A DNA stretch of 64,000 nucleotides from positions 26,086,817-26,150,816 of the forward strand of contig JASXTE010000011.1 of the NCBI GenBank assembly GCA_030280995.1, in the 5' to 3' direction. The DNA is from Hemileia vastatrix. Taxonomy: Eukaryota; Basidiomycota; Pucciniomycetes; Pucciniales; Zaghouaniaceae. The number at the start of each line of letters is the position of its first letter. Position 1 is the first letter of the stretch. The position numbers and the translations under genes were made by a program. The notes under the pieces are model-generated. The model made no database searches, had not been told where the DNA came from, and saw nothing but the letters and a program-made list of their open reading frames with translations. Below are positions 1-11,651 of the stretch, one piece after another.

Positions 1-2019
1 AATATACTCATCAAAAATATAATTGGATGAAGAAAAGGAAAAGAATAATTTGAACACATTAAAAATAAAATGGTGTAATATAACCTAAAGTGGTATTTAA
101 TGGGAATCCTAATTGATATTCTAAAACAGATTCAAATAGAAGCAAAAAAAACACAAGTGTACCCTGATCTTTGCCCAAAGATTGGGGTAAACTTTTTAAA
201 AGCTCTCATACTATTTTAATCAAGGCCAAAATACAATTGTGCACTCTGATATTTGGCCAAAGATGAAGGTCCACATCTACAAATATCATTGAAAACATGG
301 TTTCAGGAAAAAAAACCATGGTGTACCCTGATCTTCATCCAAAGACCAGGGTACACCTCTTCAAATTTCAAGAAATACTTGAATGGGAGAAAAAACATAT
401 GAACCCTGATTTTTGTGTGAAAATCAGGTTACACATCTTCAATTTTAATTCACAATTTGTAGAAAGTCAAAAATACAATGGATGACTTTAATGAAAGAGG
501 TTAGAAAAGGGGTCATTTATTTTCATACTCAAGCACAATTTAAATACAGGCAAAAATGAAAGTTGGACCATGATTGTCACCTGAAGATCAGGGTACCCAT
601 CATTAATTTTCATATAGTTTTTGAATAACAGCAAAAACACATTTGTGGACTGTTGTATTCTCCCAAAGATCAGAGTACCCCACTCAAATTATCTCATAAA
701 AATTTAATCCATAAAAAATACAATGTTGGAGTATGATATTTAGCCAAAGATGATGGTCCACATCTACAAATATCATTGAACACATGGTTTCAGGAAAAAA
801 TATCATGTTATACCCTGATCTTCAGCCAAAGATCATGGTACACCTGATAAAATTTAAAGAGAATATGAATAGGAGAAAAACCACAGGTGGGCATCCATCT
901 AAGGAAAAGAATAAAGGTTAACTGTTCCAAATTTAAAGATGAACACTGTAATTTTAGGAATTATGAAATAGCTGTATATAGATCTTTGATTGTTAAAATT
1001 TATAGTTATTTTGTTCATGTATAAATTAAAAAAAACTAACCATGATTAATATACATAGGTCAAGATTTACATGTGGTTTTATAAATTATATCAAAAATTC
1101 ATTTGAAAATTGCTTAGGTGAACTCTTATCTTCAGGGGAAGATCAGACTCCTCCATTGTATTTTTGCATGAATTGAAATAATATGAAATAAATTTAGAGG
1201 TGTACACTTATCTTTGCCCAACAATCAGGGTCCACCATAGTATTTTTGCCTGAAACCAGGTGTTTAATGATATTTGTAGAGGTGGACCTTCATCTTTGGC
1301 CGAAGATCATAGTCAACCATTGTAATTCCGCCTGGATTAATTTTTTATGAAATATTTTGAGAAGTGTACCCTGATACTCAGGCCAAGATCAGAGTCCACA
1401 AATATTTTTTTTCTGCTATTCAAAAAGTACATGAAAATTGATGATGTGTACCCTGATCTTTGGGAAAAGATAATGGTCCACCTGTGTATTTTTGCCTGGA
1501 TTAAATTTTTATGAGATACTTTGAGTGGGGTACCCTGATCTTTGGGAAAAAATCACAGTCCACAAATGTTTTTTTTCTGTAATTCAAAAACTACTTAAAA
1601 TTTTTTGATGTGTACCCTGATTTTCAGGCAAAGATCAGGGTACAACTTTGATTTTTTCCTGTATTCAAATTGTGCTTGACTTTGAAGATAAATGACCCTT
1701 TTTATAACACCCTTAATCAGATTAATTAATTGTTTTTTTCTTTCTACACATTGTGCTTGAAAATTTAAGATTTGTACCCTGATTTGTACACAAAAATCTG
1801 GTTAAATATGTTTTTTCTCCTATTCAAATATTTCTTGAAATTTGAAGAGGTTTACCCTTATCTTTATCTGAAGATTAGGGTACACAATGGTTTTTTTGCC
1901 TGAAATCATGTGTTCAATAATATTTGTAGAGGTGGACTTTCATCTTCAGCCAAAGATCAGAGTCCACCATTGTATTTTGGCCTTGATTAAAATTGTATGA
2001 TATATTTTGAGAAGTGAAC
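1..2019. repeat. Hairpin-rich noncoding repeat array I
   Basis: Many imperfect palindromes built on the word GTACCCTGATCTTTG and its reverse complement CAAAGATCAGGGTAC, spaced about 80-120 bp apart. Examples lie near 160, 322, 400, 810, 1201, 1446, 1611, 1850 and 1930. Between them, connecting words such as CATGGTTTCAGG on the left recur as the reverse complement on the right (CCTGAAACCAGG near 1245, CCTGAAATCATG near 1900). The two halves therefore form a large imperfect inverted repeat centred near 1080. No convincing coding sequence is present. It could be the interior of a non-autonomous DNA transposon whose ends lie outside the window. Confidence 0.75.
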
Positions 2020-2810
2020 TGTCAAGGTGTTCTTTTGGTCTAGAAGATTGGTTCGAGGTGTATATGAGGAAAATTGGGGATTTAATGAACTCTCAAAGTA
2101 AAGTACGTATTTTCTTAATCAGATTGATTTATTTGCTCAAGTATAAGAGGTAGTTTTTAGTTATTAGTATAATTTATAGAATAGAATTACGCTGTTGTAA
2201 ATACTAAGCTTATAGAATATAGAAATAAGTATTGTTTTGTAATTGTAGTAATAAGTAATTGATGAATGAATGTTCTGAAAAGCACAAAGTAAGAGGCCTT
2301 TTATAGGCAAAACATGAGGGAATAAAATATACGGAATTTACACCATATACTGTAAGAATGTGAGAAAAAGAATGACTAAAAGGAGTACATATATGACATA
2401 AGAAATAAATAAACTGGTACATCAACAAGGGCATCAAATTTATTAGCAATAAAGTTTGAGCTCCTTGGACTGTCACAATTAATTACACAATAATTAATTA
2501 ATTATATTACTTTCACGGGATTCCAGATCTCTCACTGAGGTAATATAATTGTTTTTAAAGTTTTTTTATTATAATTTTATTATTAAATTTTATTCCCATT
2601 GACTTATACCATTGAGCACAGTGTTAGGGAGTAAAATTGTAAGGGACATTTTATTAACACTAATTAATTATACTACTTATTGTACTTAACTAGTTAATTG
2701 TAAGTAATACTTAAGAAGATAATTAATTATTAGTAAGAAGAAGGGGTGTGGCTTAAACTCAGTAAAATAATTAATTATTTTACCGGTTAAGTCTAGTAGC
2801 CTGGCTGACA
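2020..2810. mobile_element. Putative solo LTR inserted in hairpin array
   Basis: A 791-bp segment starts TGTCAAGG and ends GGCTGACA, so it has TG...CA ends with a short TGTCA/TGACA inverted repeat. It splits one hairpin unit. It is flanked by TGAAC (2015-2019) and TGCAC (2811-2815), a plausible 5-bp target duplication with one mismatch. Without it, the flanks join into a normal GTGCACCCTGATC-type hairpin unit. No internal coding region is seen. The family is not recognised; copia-like is a guess from the 5-bp duplication. Confidence 0.5.
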
Positions 2811-3040
2811 TGCACCCTGATCTTTGCCCAAAGATCACGGTACAAATAAGTGGGTTTACCATTATATTGTTGCCTGTCATCACATTGTACTTGAAAATTG
2901 AACAGGTGTACTTTGATCTTCAAGTAAAGATCAGGGTAAACATGTGTATTTTTGCTTTAATTAATAATTTTTATCAAATTTGAAGAGGTGCACCTTGACT
3001 GAGGGCCATTAATCAGTATTTGTCTTGGTATTTTTGCCTG
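2811..3040. repeat. Hairpin array I, continuation
   Basis: Two or three further hairpin units of the same type as 1-2019 (CCCTGATCTTTGCCCAAAGATC near 2816, another near 2905, a weak one near 2990) follow the solo LTR. The array then fades into AT-rich sequence up to 3262 with nothing recognisable. Confidence 0.65.
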
Positions 3041-3262
3041 CTGAAATGGTCCTATTTGTTAATCACATCAATATTAATATTTTCTTAATAATCAAATCTA
3101 TATTAATATTTACCTAATTTCAACCTCCTAGAAAATCTATTCATTATTAGTAATTCTTTGATAATATTTTCTTTGTATCTACTTATTTTTTTATCTTCAT
3201 ATTTCTTTTACTATATACTTTAACATCTACATGAGATTCTATTATATTTTCAAGTTTTACGT

Positions 3263-4555
3263 TGTGGCATTCCAAATAATAGTAGGCCTTATGGTGTCAA
3301 TTTATATGGATTATGTTATTTCCTGGATTTTAGACTGTTTTGGGTTTATGGGGTCTACATAGATATTTTCATCAAAAAGAAAGGGTTATTTTTTTAAAAA
3401 AATTAATAAGGATTTACTCATTATTGGAAACTGTGGTCACTTTTGAATGATTTCTGATTTTAATGGAGGAATATGGTTTTTATGGATTTGGAAATGGTCT
3501 TGTTGGATTTTTTGGGGTGGTTCTCTATCTTTTGGGTATTTTCTTGGGCTCTCCTGGGTTTATGTTTGGAAGATTATTAGATATTTTCTGTACTATCAGG
3601 CTGGATATATGTAATTTGGAAGGTAATTATTATTATTTGATAGCCCATATTTTTCTCTATCTATTATATCCTGATAGTTTTTCATCATATTTTACTGTTT
3701 TGTTAGTGTTTTAGTTGATTTAGTGTTTTTGAGTATTATTGGTAGATGTGGTGTGCTTATGGAATGGCCTCAGAGCTCTAGTTCTTTGGTGTGTTCCATT
3801 TTTCTCTGGTGATTTTCCAGTGCAAAAACAAAGTGTGCTGGAAAAATTCTGTCACTGTGGCAAAATTTTGTCATGGTGGCAAAATTAGCTCAATCTAGAA
3901 AAATTATCTTATTGTGGTAAAAGTAGCTCATTTTGGCAAAATTTTCTCACAATGGGATAGTTTGGTCACTGGGCTTAAGTTTGGAAACTGTGGCAAAATT
4001 TGGTTATTAAATTGATTATGCTACTAGATCATTAAATTATTGTAGAATATATGCATGTAGGTTATTTTTAAGAAGTTGAGGAGGAGGAGAGTCATAGGAG
4101 AAGGAGAGTGGCTTAGTCTTTTACTTATTTTTGAATTATTAATTTTGAGTATAAGTGTCTTTTAATAATTTAACAATATTTAACATAACACAACAATACC
4201 TTATACTAATATCAACATATAGGCTACCATTGGATGGTGCTCATCCTTTTTGACTCAAATTTATCACTCTCTTTATAAAATTTATAAATTATAAAAATAA
4301 TTAAATCACCTTCTTTTAAAATATTATTTCTCTGGTGTACTTTTGTGTTTCATTTAAGTTTATTTTATTCTTAACAGGTCCAATCATCCAAAATTCAACA
4401 AATTTAAATTGGTCAACAAGTCATTTTGATATCAAATAGACGTTTAAGATTAGTTGATTAAGAACTCTTATATTACTTGAAGGGACAGGGTTTTCTTTGG
4501 TTCATCCAACTCCCTTGGATTCTGCTTACAGCAAGGCAACTGTAAGAGTCTTTCT
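3263..4555 (+). mobile_element. Solo LTR of Ty3/gypsy family B
   Basis: It starts TGTGGCATTCCAAAT and ends in the block CTTACAGCAAGGCAACTGTAAGAGTC. This matches the LTR at 52296-53526, which is followed by a primer-binding site. No PBS, gag or pol follows here, so this is a solo LTR. TACGTTGT occurs at both edges and may include the target duplication, but the exact edge is uncertain. Repeats of about 20 bp with the word GTGGCAAAATT fill 3830-4010. The 83-aa hydrophobic ORF at 3463-3714 is not supported as a gene. Confidence 0.75.
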
Positions 4556-5199
4556 ACGTTGTTACTGTGCTTCTGTTATCTATGTCATTCCAATTGGCTT
4601 CACTATCAACTTCACATCTTTCCTTCAGTCTCAATACATTAATATACATTGTTAACAAAAAACTTTTACACAAGATTACTCCCTTCTTTTAAACCTCACT
4701 ATCTATCTCTATACTGCTTTTCTTTATTTAGTGGAACATCCTAATTCATTTTTTATGGTGCTCTCACATAAATCCTTATCTACACATCACTTGATAACCT
4801 TTTTTTTAATAAGATTCCTTACCCTCGCTTTTTTCCTTAAATCCACAGCCATCATATTACTACACCTTTACACACTACTTTAATAAAGTTTAACAACCTA
4901 CATTTTATATAATCAGTATTTTCATCCTTTAAAACAATACTTAATATCATTTTTATTAAATATTTTTCTTACCCTCTTTTTCATCTCTATTCTTCTTAAG
5001 AGATTTTTCAAAACGTTTCTCATAAATTATGAGTTGTTCATGATCCTTATCTACCAGATATTTATTTTGTAGTGTCCTTTAAATATTTTCCTTAAATAAT
5101 TTTAGCTTTTTATTTTGTCTTTTGTTGCAATGTACCTTAGAACTTCTATTTCTAGAAGAGAAAAAATTCCAAGTCCTTTTAATAGCTACTTGGAAACTT
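4556..5199. other. AT-rich stretch, no gene recognised
   Basis: Pyrimidine-rich on the plus strand. The minus strand has short open K/E-rich stretches (for example near 4970-5040) that could be decayed 3' exons of the Tet-like gene next door, but no exon structure can be supported. Confidence 0.5.
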
Positions 5200-6250
5200 G
5201 AATTGATGATCTCAGTGGTGTGAACCCTTCTTCCTCATTACATTTTTATGTGTATTGCAGTACTTTATTCACTGGCAAAAGTATCAACCATATTCCATCA
5301 CATTTTTTAAAGTTTATTTTTGTCTCAAACTCTGGGAAAATAAACTTTCCTCCTTCATTTCGTGGTTTATTCTCATTGTATGGGTGCTCATCAAGTTGAT
5401 TTTTATATGTATTTTTGGAGTACCAAATCCCGAATGCATATTGACTCCCATCCCTATTGCAGTGGGGAGTGCTACTGTATCTTTTACCATTAATCCCTAA
5501 GTTCTATGTCAAATTTACAAAAAAAGTGTCCTTTCCCTCTTCCCAACCCGGTATATTTAACTCTTTTTCCAATACCCCTGCTTCCTCATATAACTTCCTG
5601 GACAACAACTGAAAGAAAAATCTATAAAAATTGATAATTGTTTTCTTGCTTGATCTCTTTCAGCTTTTGTAATTCTTTCATCCACATATTGCCCTAATAA
5701 AGTCTATTAATTTTTCACTCATTTACAAAAATGAGAAAATACTTACTTAGATCAAGAGGAATTGAGCGTCCCATCAAGATTCCATCAACAAATATTACTC
5801 CACTTTCTTGTGGTTCATTACATGAGACCACATGCTCCAAAAGCTGAAGATCTCTCACGGCCTGTCTTTTATTGCCAGGTTTATTGAGATTTTTTAACTG
5901 CTTCAATAAAATTAATGATGTAATGATTGGTTGTGCACCTCTTTTTTTGGTTTGGATGAAGTATGTTCCCCCATTCAGCTGCTTGGAATCTTGTGAGTTT
6001 AATGCTCCATATTGTGTCTTGTGTATTGCTTTTACTTTAAATTGTCTACCATAAATCAAATTTCCATCTATTATGCTAGTTCCCTGCTCTAATGCTTCTT
6101 TACTTACCATAATATTTATTTTTCCATTTTTTTTGGATTTTTTTCTTTTCTGCCCTTCTCCCTTGATGTTTTACTTTACCATCATTTCTCATCAAGTCTT
6201 CTTCTAAATCACACATTGGTTACTCTACTAAAACTTGGATTCAGATATAA
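5200..6250 (-). pseudogene. Tet/JBP-like 2OG-Fe(II) oxygenase, decayed
   Basis: Minus-strand open stretches match the basidiomycete Tet-like 2OG-Fe(II) oxygenase family, as I recognise it. A 131-codon stretch (5715-6110) holds the N-terminal part (DGNLIYGRQFKVKAIHKTQ, then RAVRDLQLLEHVV). It ends at a GTAAGT donor near 5750, followed by a roughly 50-bp intron. A later stretch (5240-5510) reads PHCNRDGSQYAFGIW and then GGKFIFPEFETKINFKKCDG, the jelly-roll core. The first iron-binding motif, normally HxD, reads H-C-N (5456-5464), and Q-Y-T stands where the distal His is expected. There is a TAG stop just upstream of the core, and frame changes near 5600 and 6110. Family members are proposed to oxidise 5-methylcytosine; this copy looks dead. 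Exon borders are approximate. Confidence 0.65.
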
Positions 6251-6299
6251 ATTCATTGTCAGAATATGAAACTTCTCAATCAGTTAAATCACATTAATT

Positions 6300-7665
6300 A
6301 AATGTTTGAGTTGAAATAAAATGATTCAGAGTCTAAGAGGGCAATATTACTCTAACAACACTCTTGATGCATTAAACCTCAATCATTTTATTTCATACTA
6401 ATCAAAAACTAGAAAATTTATTTTTATAAAATGATGATACTTTTACATACCTTAATTTATTTTAATCCAAAAATTTTCAACCTCTTATTTGGTAACCAAA
6501 AAAAACAAGAAAAAAACATAAATTAAAACTCAAATTTCATTTAATACTTTTAAGTTAACATTACATGAATGAATGAATAAGAGGGGAAATAATGCTCTAA
6601 CAACATGCTTGCTGAATTAGTCATCAATAACATAATATTAAATATTCTCAAAACTTGAAGAGAACAATTACAAAAAAAAATACACATACTTTCTTTAATT
6701 TCCCAGCTGTTGTATGCAGAAAATAATCTGTGATAAAAAAATAAAATTACCATAAAAAGGTACTACAACAATAAATTACTACATCTAATAAATATCTTGT
6801 CTAAATATTTTGTGATTGAATGACTATAATTAACAATATTAAGTTCACAAAACTATTTCTGCATCAGTGATCAATAATTAAATATATTACCCCAAATTAC
6901 AAAATTAAATTTGAAAAAACTAAGAGCACTTACATACTTTTTTCAAAATGTCTATTTGTCCTTACTGGAACTGATCCTAAATTAAACAAATGCAATCAAA
7001 AATTCATAATGTTAGCAAAAATATACATTATTATATGAAAATCTGTCCAGTAAAAATTACATGATTGAGGGTACTAAGATGGGCAATAATGCTCTATCAA
7101 CATGCTCTCTGAATTAGCCTAAAATAATGTAATATTTTCCCATTATTGCAATTATAAAATAATATTTTTAAAAACTATAACCATCTACATACCTTTTATA
7201 CCATGCAGCTTCTGCTCCCGAAAAAAACTGTATAAAAGAGAATTCAAAAAAATTAGCAAAATCTTTTATTTATTTAAAACATTTTTTAGTATATATTACT
7301 TGATTGAGTTACTAAGAGGGGAAATAATACTCTAACAACATGATAACTGAATTAGAACTCAATTATGTAATAATACAAAAAAGTTTTAAAGATTTTTTTC
7401 TGATGGAAAAACAATAATTTTACAGACCTTTATTTACACAATTATATAATTTTGAAATAATGAATATTTTCTAATAGATATGAGTGCAACAGAACCTAAA
7501 GAAAAAAAATCCAATTCAGTATCAGAACCACTCATACTAAGTTTAATAATTTTTTAATGTAACATCAATTCATTCATTTACCAAAATTATTTGTAATATT
7601 TACATACTTCATCATGCCATATATCAAAAAATATATTTTCCTGAATAGCACACTCAAAACTTTTA
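6300..7665 (-). repeat. About 245-bp tandem units with splice-like borders
   Basis: The block CTAAGAGGGGAAATAATACTC followed by TAACAACATG and TGAATTAG recurs near 6331, 6577, 7073 and 7312, with a weaker copy near 6820 and perhaps one near 7550. The spacing is 239-253 bp. On the minus strand each unit ends at an AG and is followed by a 33-40-bp piece and then GTATGT, a good fungal 5' splice site. Examples of these pieces are at 6680-6725, 6930-6975, 7195-7235 and 7605-7650. They differ in sequence, while the intron-like part is repeated. Some pieces contain stops, so this is at best a decayed upstream part of the Tet-like gene. Confidence 0.55.
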
Positions 7666-7669
7666 AATA

Positions 7670-7930
7670 CACCACACAATATGGGGGGCGGACTTGCTAG
7701 CAAGTCCGCAACCTTGGACCCAAACTCACCATAGATTGAACACACATTGAGCTATTGATAAAGGAACCATACAATCAGGGATGAACACCACTCAGCAGAA
7801 CAGTTTTAGGTGGGTGTTCAAGTAGAGTTCAGTATGGGTTCAGTATGAGTTCAGTCTGAGTTCCATCTGAGTTCCATCTGAGTTCAGGTTGAGGACTTGC
7901 TAGCAAGTCCACCCCCTATATTGCGTAGTG
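7670..7930. mobile_element. CACTA-like MITE
   Basis: A 261-bp element with terminal inverted repeats of about 38 bp (7670-7709 and 7892-7930). One end starts CACCACACAATATGGGGGG and the other, reversed, CACTACGCAATATAGGGGG. Each has a perfect subterminal palindrome, GGACTTGCTAGCAAGTCC. It is flanked by ATA on both sides (7667-7669, 7931-7933), the 3-bp duplication expected for CACTA elements. Short subterminal repeats (GAGTTCAGT/GAGTTCCATCT) occupy 7820-7890. No coding sequence. Confidence 0.85.
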
Positions 7931-8379
7931 ATAGTAGTTTGTTTTTATTTACCAAATATCTTCAAGAAATCCAGGTAGATATTTTCTGGATATCTGGTGG
8001 AAAAAGAAAGATGGGGTGCTCAAAAATTGCTCTCAGCTTGCAATTTTGCAAGAAAATATAGTAACTGAAGTTGAAAAGGTAAAAATTTCCAGCAAGTATC
8101 TCCAAAAATTATACTTGTTGCAGGAAGGAGCTAGGATTATCATATTTATCACACCACTAGGTAAAAATTTAATTTAAAGCTGTGTGGAAGGTCAAATTTA
8201 AATATTGGTAGAACAGTTGCTGCTAATGGATACCATCCAGTAACACATCTAGTATTATATTTACTATATTGAAGGTCAAAAAATGTGATGGATATATATC
8301 ACTTGCCTCCTAGTAATTAACTCACTCTTAGTTGGATCAAAACCAATAAACACATTATTATTTGCAGGTGGATACATAC
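7931..8379. other. Intergenic stretch, no gene recognised
   Basis: No convincing ORF, terminal repeat or family match is seen between the MITE and the second hairpin array. Confidence 0.5.
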
Positions 8380-9380
8380 TGCTATTGAATTCCTGCCAGA
8401 AACCTTAAATTATAATCCTTCTGGCAGGTTACAATGTTAATAAATTTTTTTGACTTCTTGCCAGCTGTTGATTCAATATTAAGATGGCTGGAAAGCCAAA
8501 AATAGGTGCAATTACCTTCCAGGCAGCATTTTGCTTGTTAGATGACTGGAAGATTGGTTGAATCAAGGATTTGCTTAGCTACTGATTGCCTAACAGCCAG
8601 AAAAAGATCAATTTGGTTTCTGGCTGGAAGGGTAGTAGGTTTGTGGTAGGGGAAATGCATCATTTGCTACTGCCTGTAAGCAAGAAATATGATGTTTAGC
8701 TGGCTGGAAGACAGTAAGAGAATGAATAATTGGGTTGGACACATGAAAATACCTTACAGCCAGCTGAAAAGCATATTTCTTGCTAGCTGGTAGGTTCTTT
8801 TTGCAATTGATCATATTAGATCAATACTCTTGTGAGAATCTCTTTCTTAATTCAAGAAAGTTTAAAAAAGCATTGAGTGAAAGAAGGAGATAAAAATGCT
8901 CCTTTGAGAACATGATTCCCCTTCCAGCCAGAATAAAACAAATTACTTTCTGGCTGGCAGGTTGATGTAGCAAGCAGTGGCAATTGATTGATCAATCAAT
9001 TAAATTTTCTGCTGCTTGTCAGCCATCCATACAGAAATTTTCTGGCTGTCAAGCAGCTGCCAAGTTTATCAATTGATTGACTTGAATTGCTACATCTACC
9101 TTCCAGCCAGTGGAGAAGAGATTAAGTGGCTGACTGGAAGGGCTTCACAATTGAATTGCAAGCTGCATTCCAGACAGCTAGTCATCAACTTTCAGTTTGG
9201 AATACAGCAAGAAATTAATTGTTGGAGGTGATACTTTCCAGAAAAGGCCTGAAAGTTACTTAAAATGCTTGCAGATGACTTCCAGCCAGCTTAAAAATAA
9301 TTTGTATGCTGGCTTGCAGGTTCAGGATAAGAGATTGATTTAAGATGCCATCCAGAAAGCAATTAAAATGCTAGCTGTCT
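8380..9380. repeat. Hairpin-rich noncoding repeat array II
   Basis: The word CTTCCAGCCAG and its reverse complement CTGGCTGGAAG alternate through the region, usually 20-70 bp apart so that they can pair. Clear pairs lie at 8930-8965, 9100-9145 and 9270-9325; other copies are near 8515, 8595, 8625, 8700 and 8755. The design resembles arrays I (1-3040) and III (28130-42300), but the palindromic word is different. No gene is supported. Confidence 0.65.
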
Positions 9381-10440
9381 GGGAGGAAATCATTGAGACA
9401 TCATTTAAAGAAACTAGATATAAGAATAGAAACAAAACAAAAAAAGATGCAGGAAATAACAATGAAAGAGAAATACATGCCAGAAAACTGAAAAATGATG
9501 GAGTGAAGCAATATAAAAAAATTAAAAAGAGAAAAAAAGAGAGAAACAGTCATTGATGAGCCACCCAAAACAAAACTTACTAATTAATTATTGACAGGCT
9601 GTGTAGGAAGTGATTAGTAGCAAGGTAAGGGGTTGAAGAGTTTGTTGGAGGAAGTGTAGGTAGTGCATTTTTAATGAATAACAACAATTTGAAAATATAA
9701 AATTAAGATTGAGTCAAAAAAATAATTGAGGGAAAGCAAATAAAATGAGCAAACTTCAGAAATGGATAATATGCAACTTTCAACATCAAAAAACATTTGG
9801 CATGTAAATATACATGATTTTCTGTCAAACAAAAATCCATGAAAACACTTAAATCTTTAAATTCAAATAAAATATTCAATATTTCTTGATCTGATTTTAA
9901 TCACCTACATTTCAATTTCTAACTACAGTTATTTGAATGTTTCTGGTTTTGTAGAATAGAATGTATGCTACTTACTCAAAAATAGTTGAAAAGTGACAAA
10001 ACAAAATTGAAAAAACTGATTTAGTGTAGAATTTATGATAACCATTGGTAAGTCAAGAATTAACTTTAATTATGTATTTGAATTTCTCCTATAGCACACA
10101 TACCTTCTTTTAATTTCATATAATCTCAACCAGCATGGGGTATGAATTATATGGAGAAGTTAAGTGTAAATACATGATTAGAGTGGAATCGTAATATAAC
10201 AGGAAGTAAAAAAAGAAGTAAAGTCCCAGCATCAAGGATTATTGCATGAGAGGAACAATATTTGAAAATCTGCCAGATTGAAAAAACAAATACCCCAAAT
10301 AATGGGGCAGTGGAAGAGTGAAAGATGAGACTTATAGTGTTAAAGGGATCTTTAATATATTGTGCTGATTTCAGAAGGGCACAGAATTGTTTTTAATGAG
10401 CAGGACAGGAGAGCATGACACATTATTAATTATTTTTGGT
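9381..10440. other. AT-rich stretch, no gene recognised
   Basis: A Lys-rich open stretch at 9368-9556 is compositional. The rest has no ORF, repeat or structure that I can support. It is the left flank of element 1; the flank resumes at 22098. Confidence 0.5.
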
Positions 10441-10444
10441 CCGT

Positions 10445-11528
10445 TATGGTAAGGTAAACTCTTACAGTCGCCTTGCTGTAAGCAGAATCCGGAGGAGATA
10501 TGTGGATTTAGCTGAAAACCCCGTCCTTCCAATAAAAATATCAAAATGGGAATTCTAAATCACTAAGCTAACCAATCTACTTAGATCTGATTGATAAAAA
10601 TAATGAAACTCTAAAATATTTATCGCTTATTGAGATTTAAAGAAAGTGGCTGTTGATAAAAGAAATACTGATAACAACAATTAAGGTGTACCAGTGAAAG
10701 ATCTGAAAAGATTGACTTTTATGTTTTTATAATAATTTGAATTTTTATGAGACAGCAATAATCAAGTCCCAGTGATGAAGACCTTTCTAAAGATACCCTA
10801 TATGAAGTGTGATTTAAATTGTTGAATAGTATTTCTAAAATGTTATATATAAAATATAAAGTTATAAGGGTATTATAATTTATTTAATTTGTTGAGTAAT
10901 AAAAATGAGACAGTGGAAGTTAATGATTAAGCTGTATGATGTGTCCCCCCCTTCAATTTCGAGTTTGAGAAGCGCTTAAGTATTCCTAGTCATGTGCCTA
11001 AGTTTTCCCCTCCAGAGCTCTTCCAGAGTCAATCCGGAGTCCGTACGGAGTCCGTCCGGACTTCCGGACTCAATTAGAACCTTAAAACTATAATAAAAAA
11101 TCTAGAAAAATTACACATAATAGAGCTACTTCCCTTTTACATACCAAACTAATTTTCGTAGTCTGCGCAGCTCTAATTACCCCGTGAAAATTCATCAAAG
11201 TTAAGTAATTTTTGAAAACGTAAATATTTCTATAAAACTTTGAAATTAATTTAAGAATATAAAAAAAATAGTAAAAATTCTGGGAAAATTTCCCAAGGTT
11301 CTTGAGTAACTCGACTTGATACTTATAAATTTTCAGACAGTAAAAATAAGTTTTCTCCGTAAAATAAATTGTATTTGTGTAGGCATTCGCTCGTGACCAA
11401 TTTCTTCATATTTTAAACTCCAATAAATTAAATAAAACCCTTTTATAAAATATAATAACGCCAATATTGCCCGCCGTAATAACTCCATTTACATATTTAG
11501 GTGCCGTACTAAACTTTAGGCTACCACA
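10445..11528 (-). repeat. 3' LTR of element 1
   Basis: A 1084-bp copy of 20966-22093. It contains the shortest CGG minisatellite of the three family A LTRs (11033-11071). A 7-bp stem-loop, CTTACAG...CTGTAAG, lies at its sense 3' end. Confidence 0.92.
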
Positions 11529-11540
11529 TCCTCCCTCCAA
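11529..11540 (-). promoter_or_regulatory. Polypurine tract of element 1
   Basis: In sense orientation this reads TTGGAGGGAGGA immediately before the 3' LTR, the expected place and composition for the plus-strand primer. The same tract abuts the element 2 LTR at 24562-24571. Confidence 0.75.
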
Positions 11541-11651
11541 TCGAGAATGTCCCCATTCTTAAAACTTTGCATAAGTGGTCGAACACAATATTCATCTTTA
11601 ACCTTCAACCACCATCTTCTTTAATCAACTATAAAATTCATCTTCATCAAT

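Noticed and set aside
3463..3714. 83-aa hydrophobic ORF in the solo LTR
   Set aside because: Lies inside an LTR, T-rich composition explains hydrophobicity, and I see no comparable ORF in the other family B LTR.
9368..9556. Lys-rich 62-aa ORF
   Set aside because: A-rich sequence gives Lys/Asn codons by chance; no start context, homologue or neighbour supports it.
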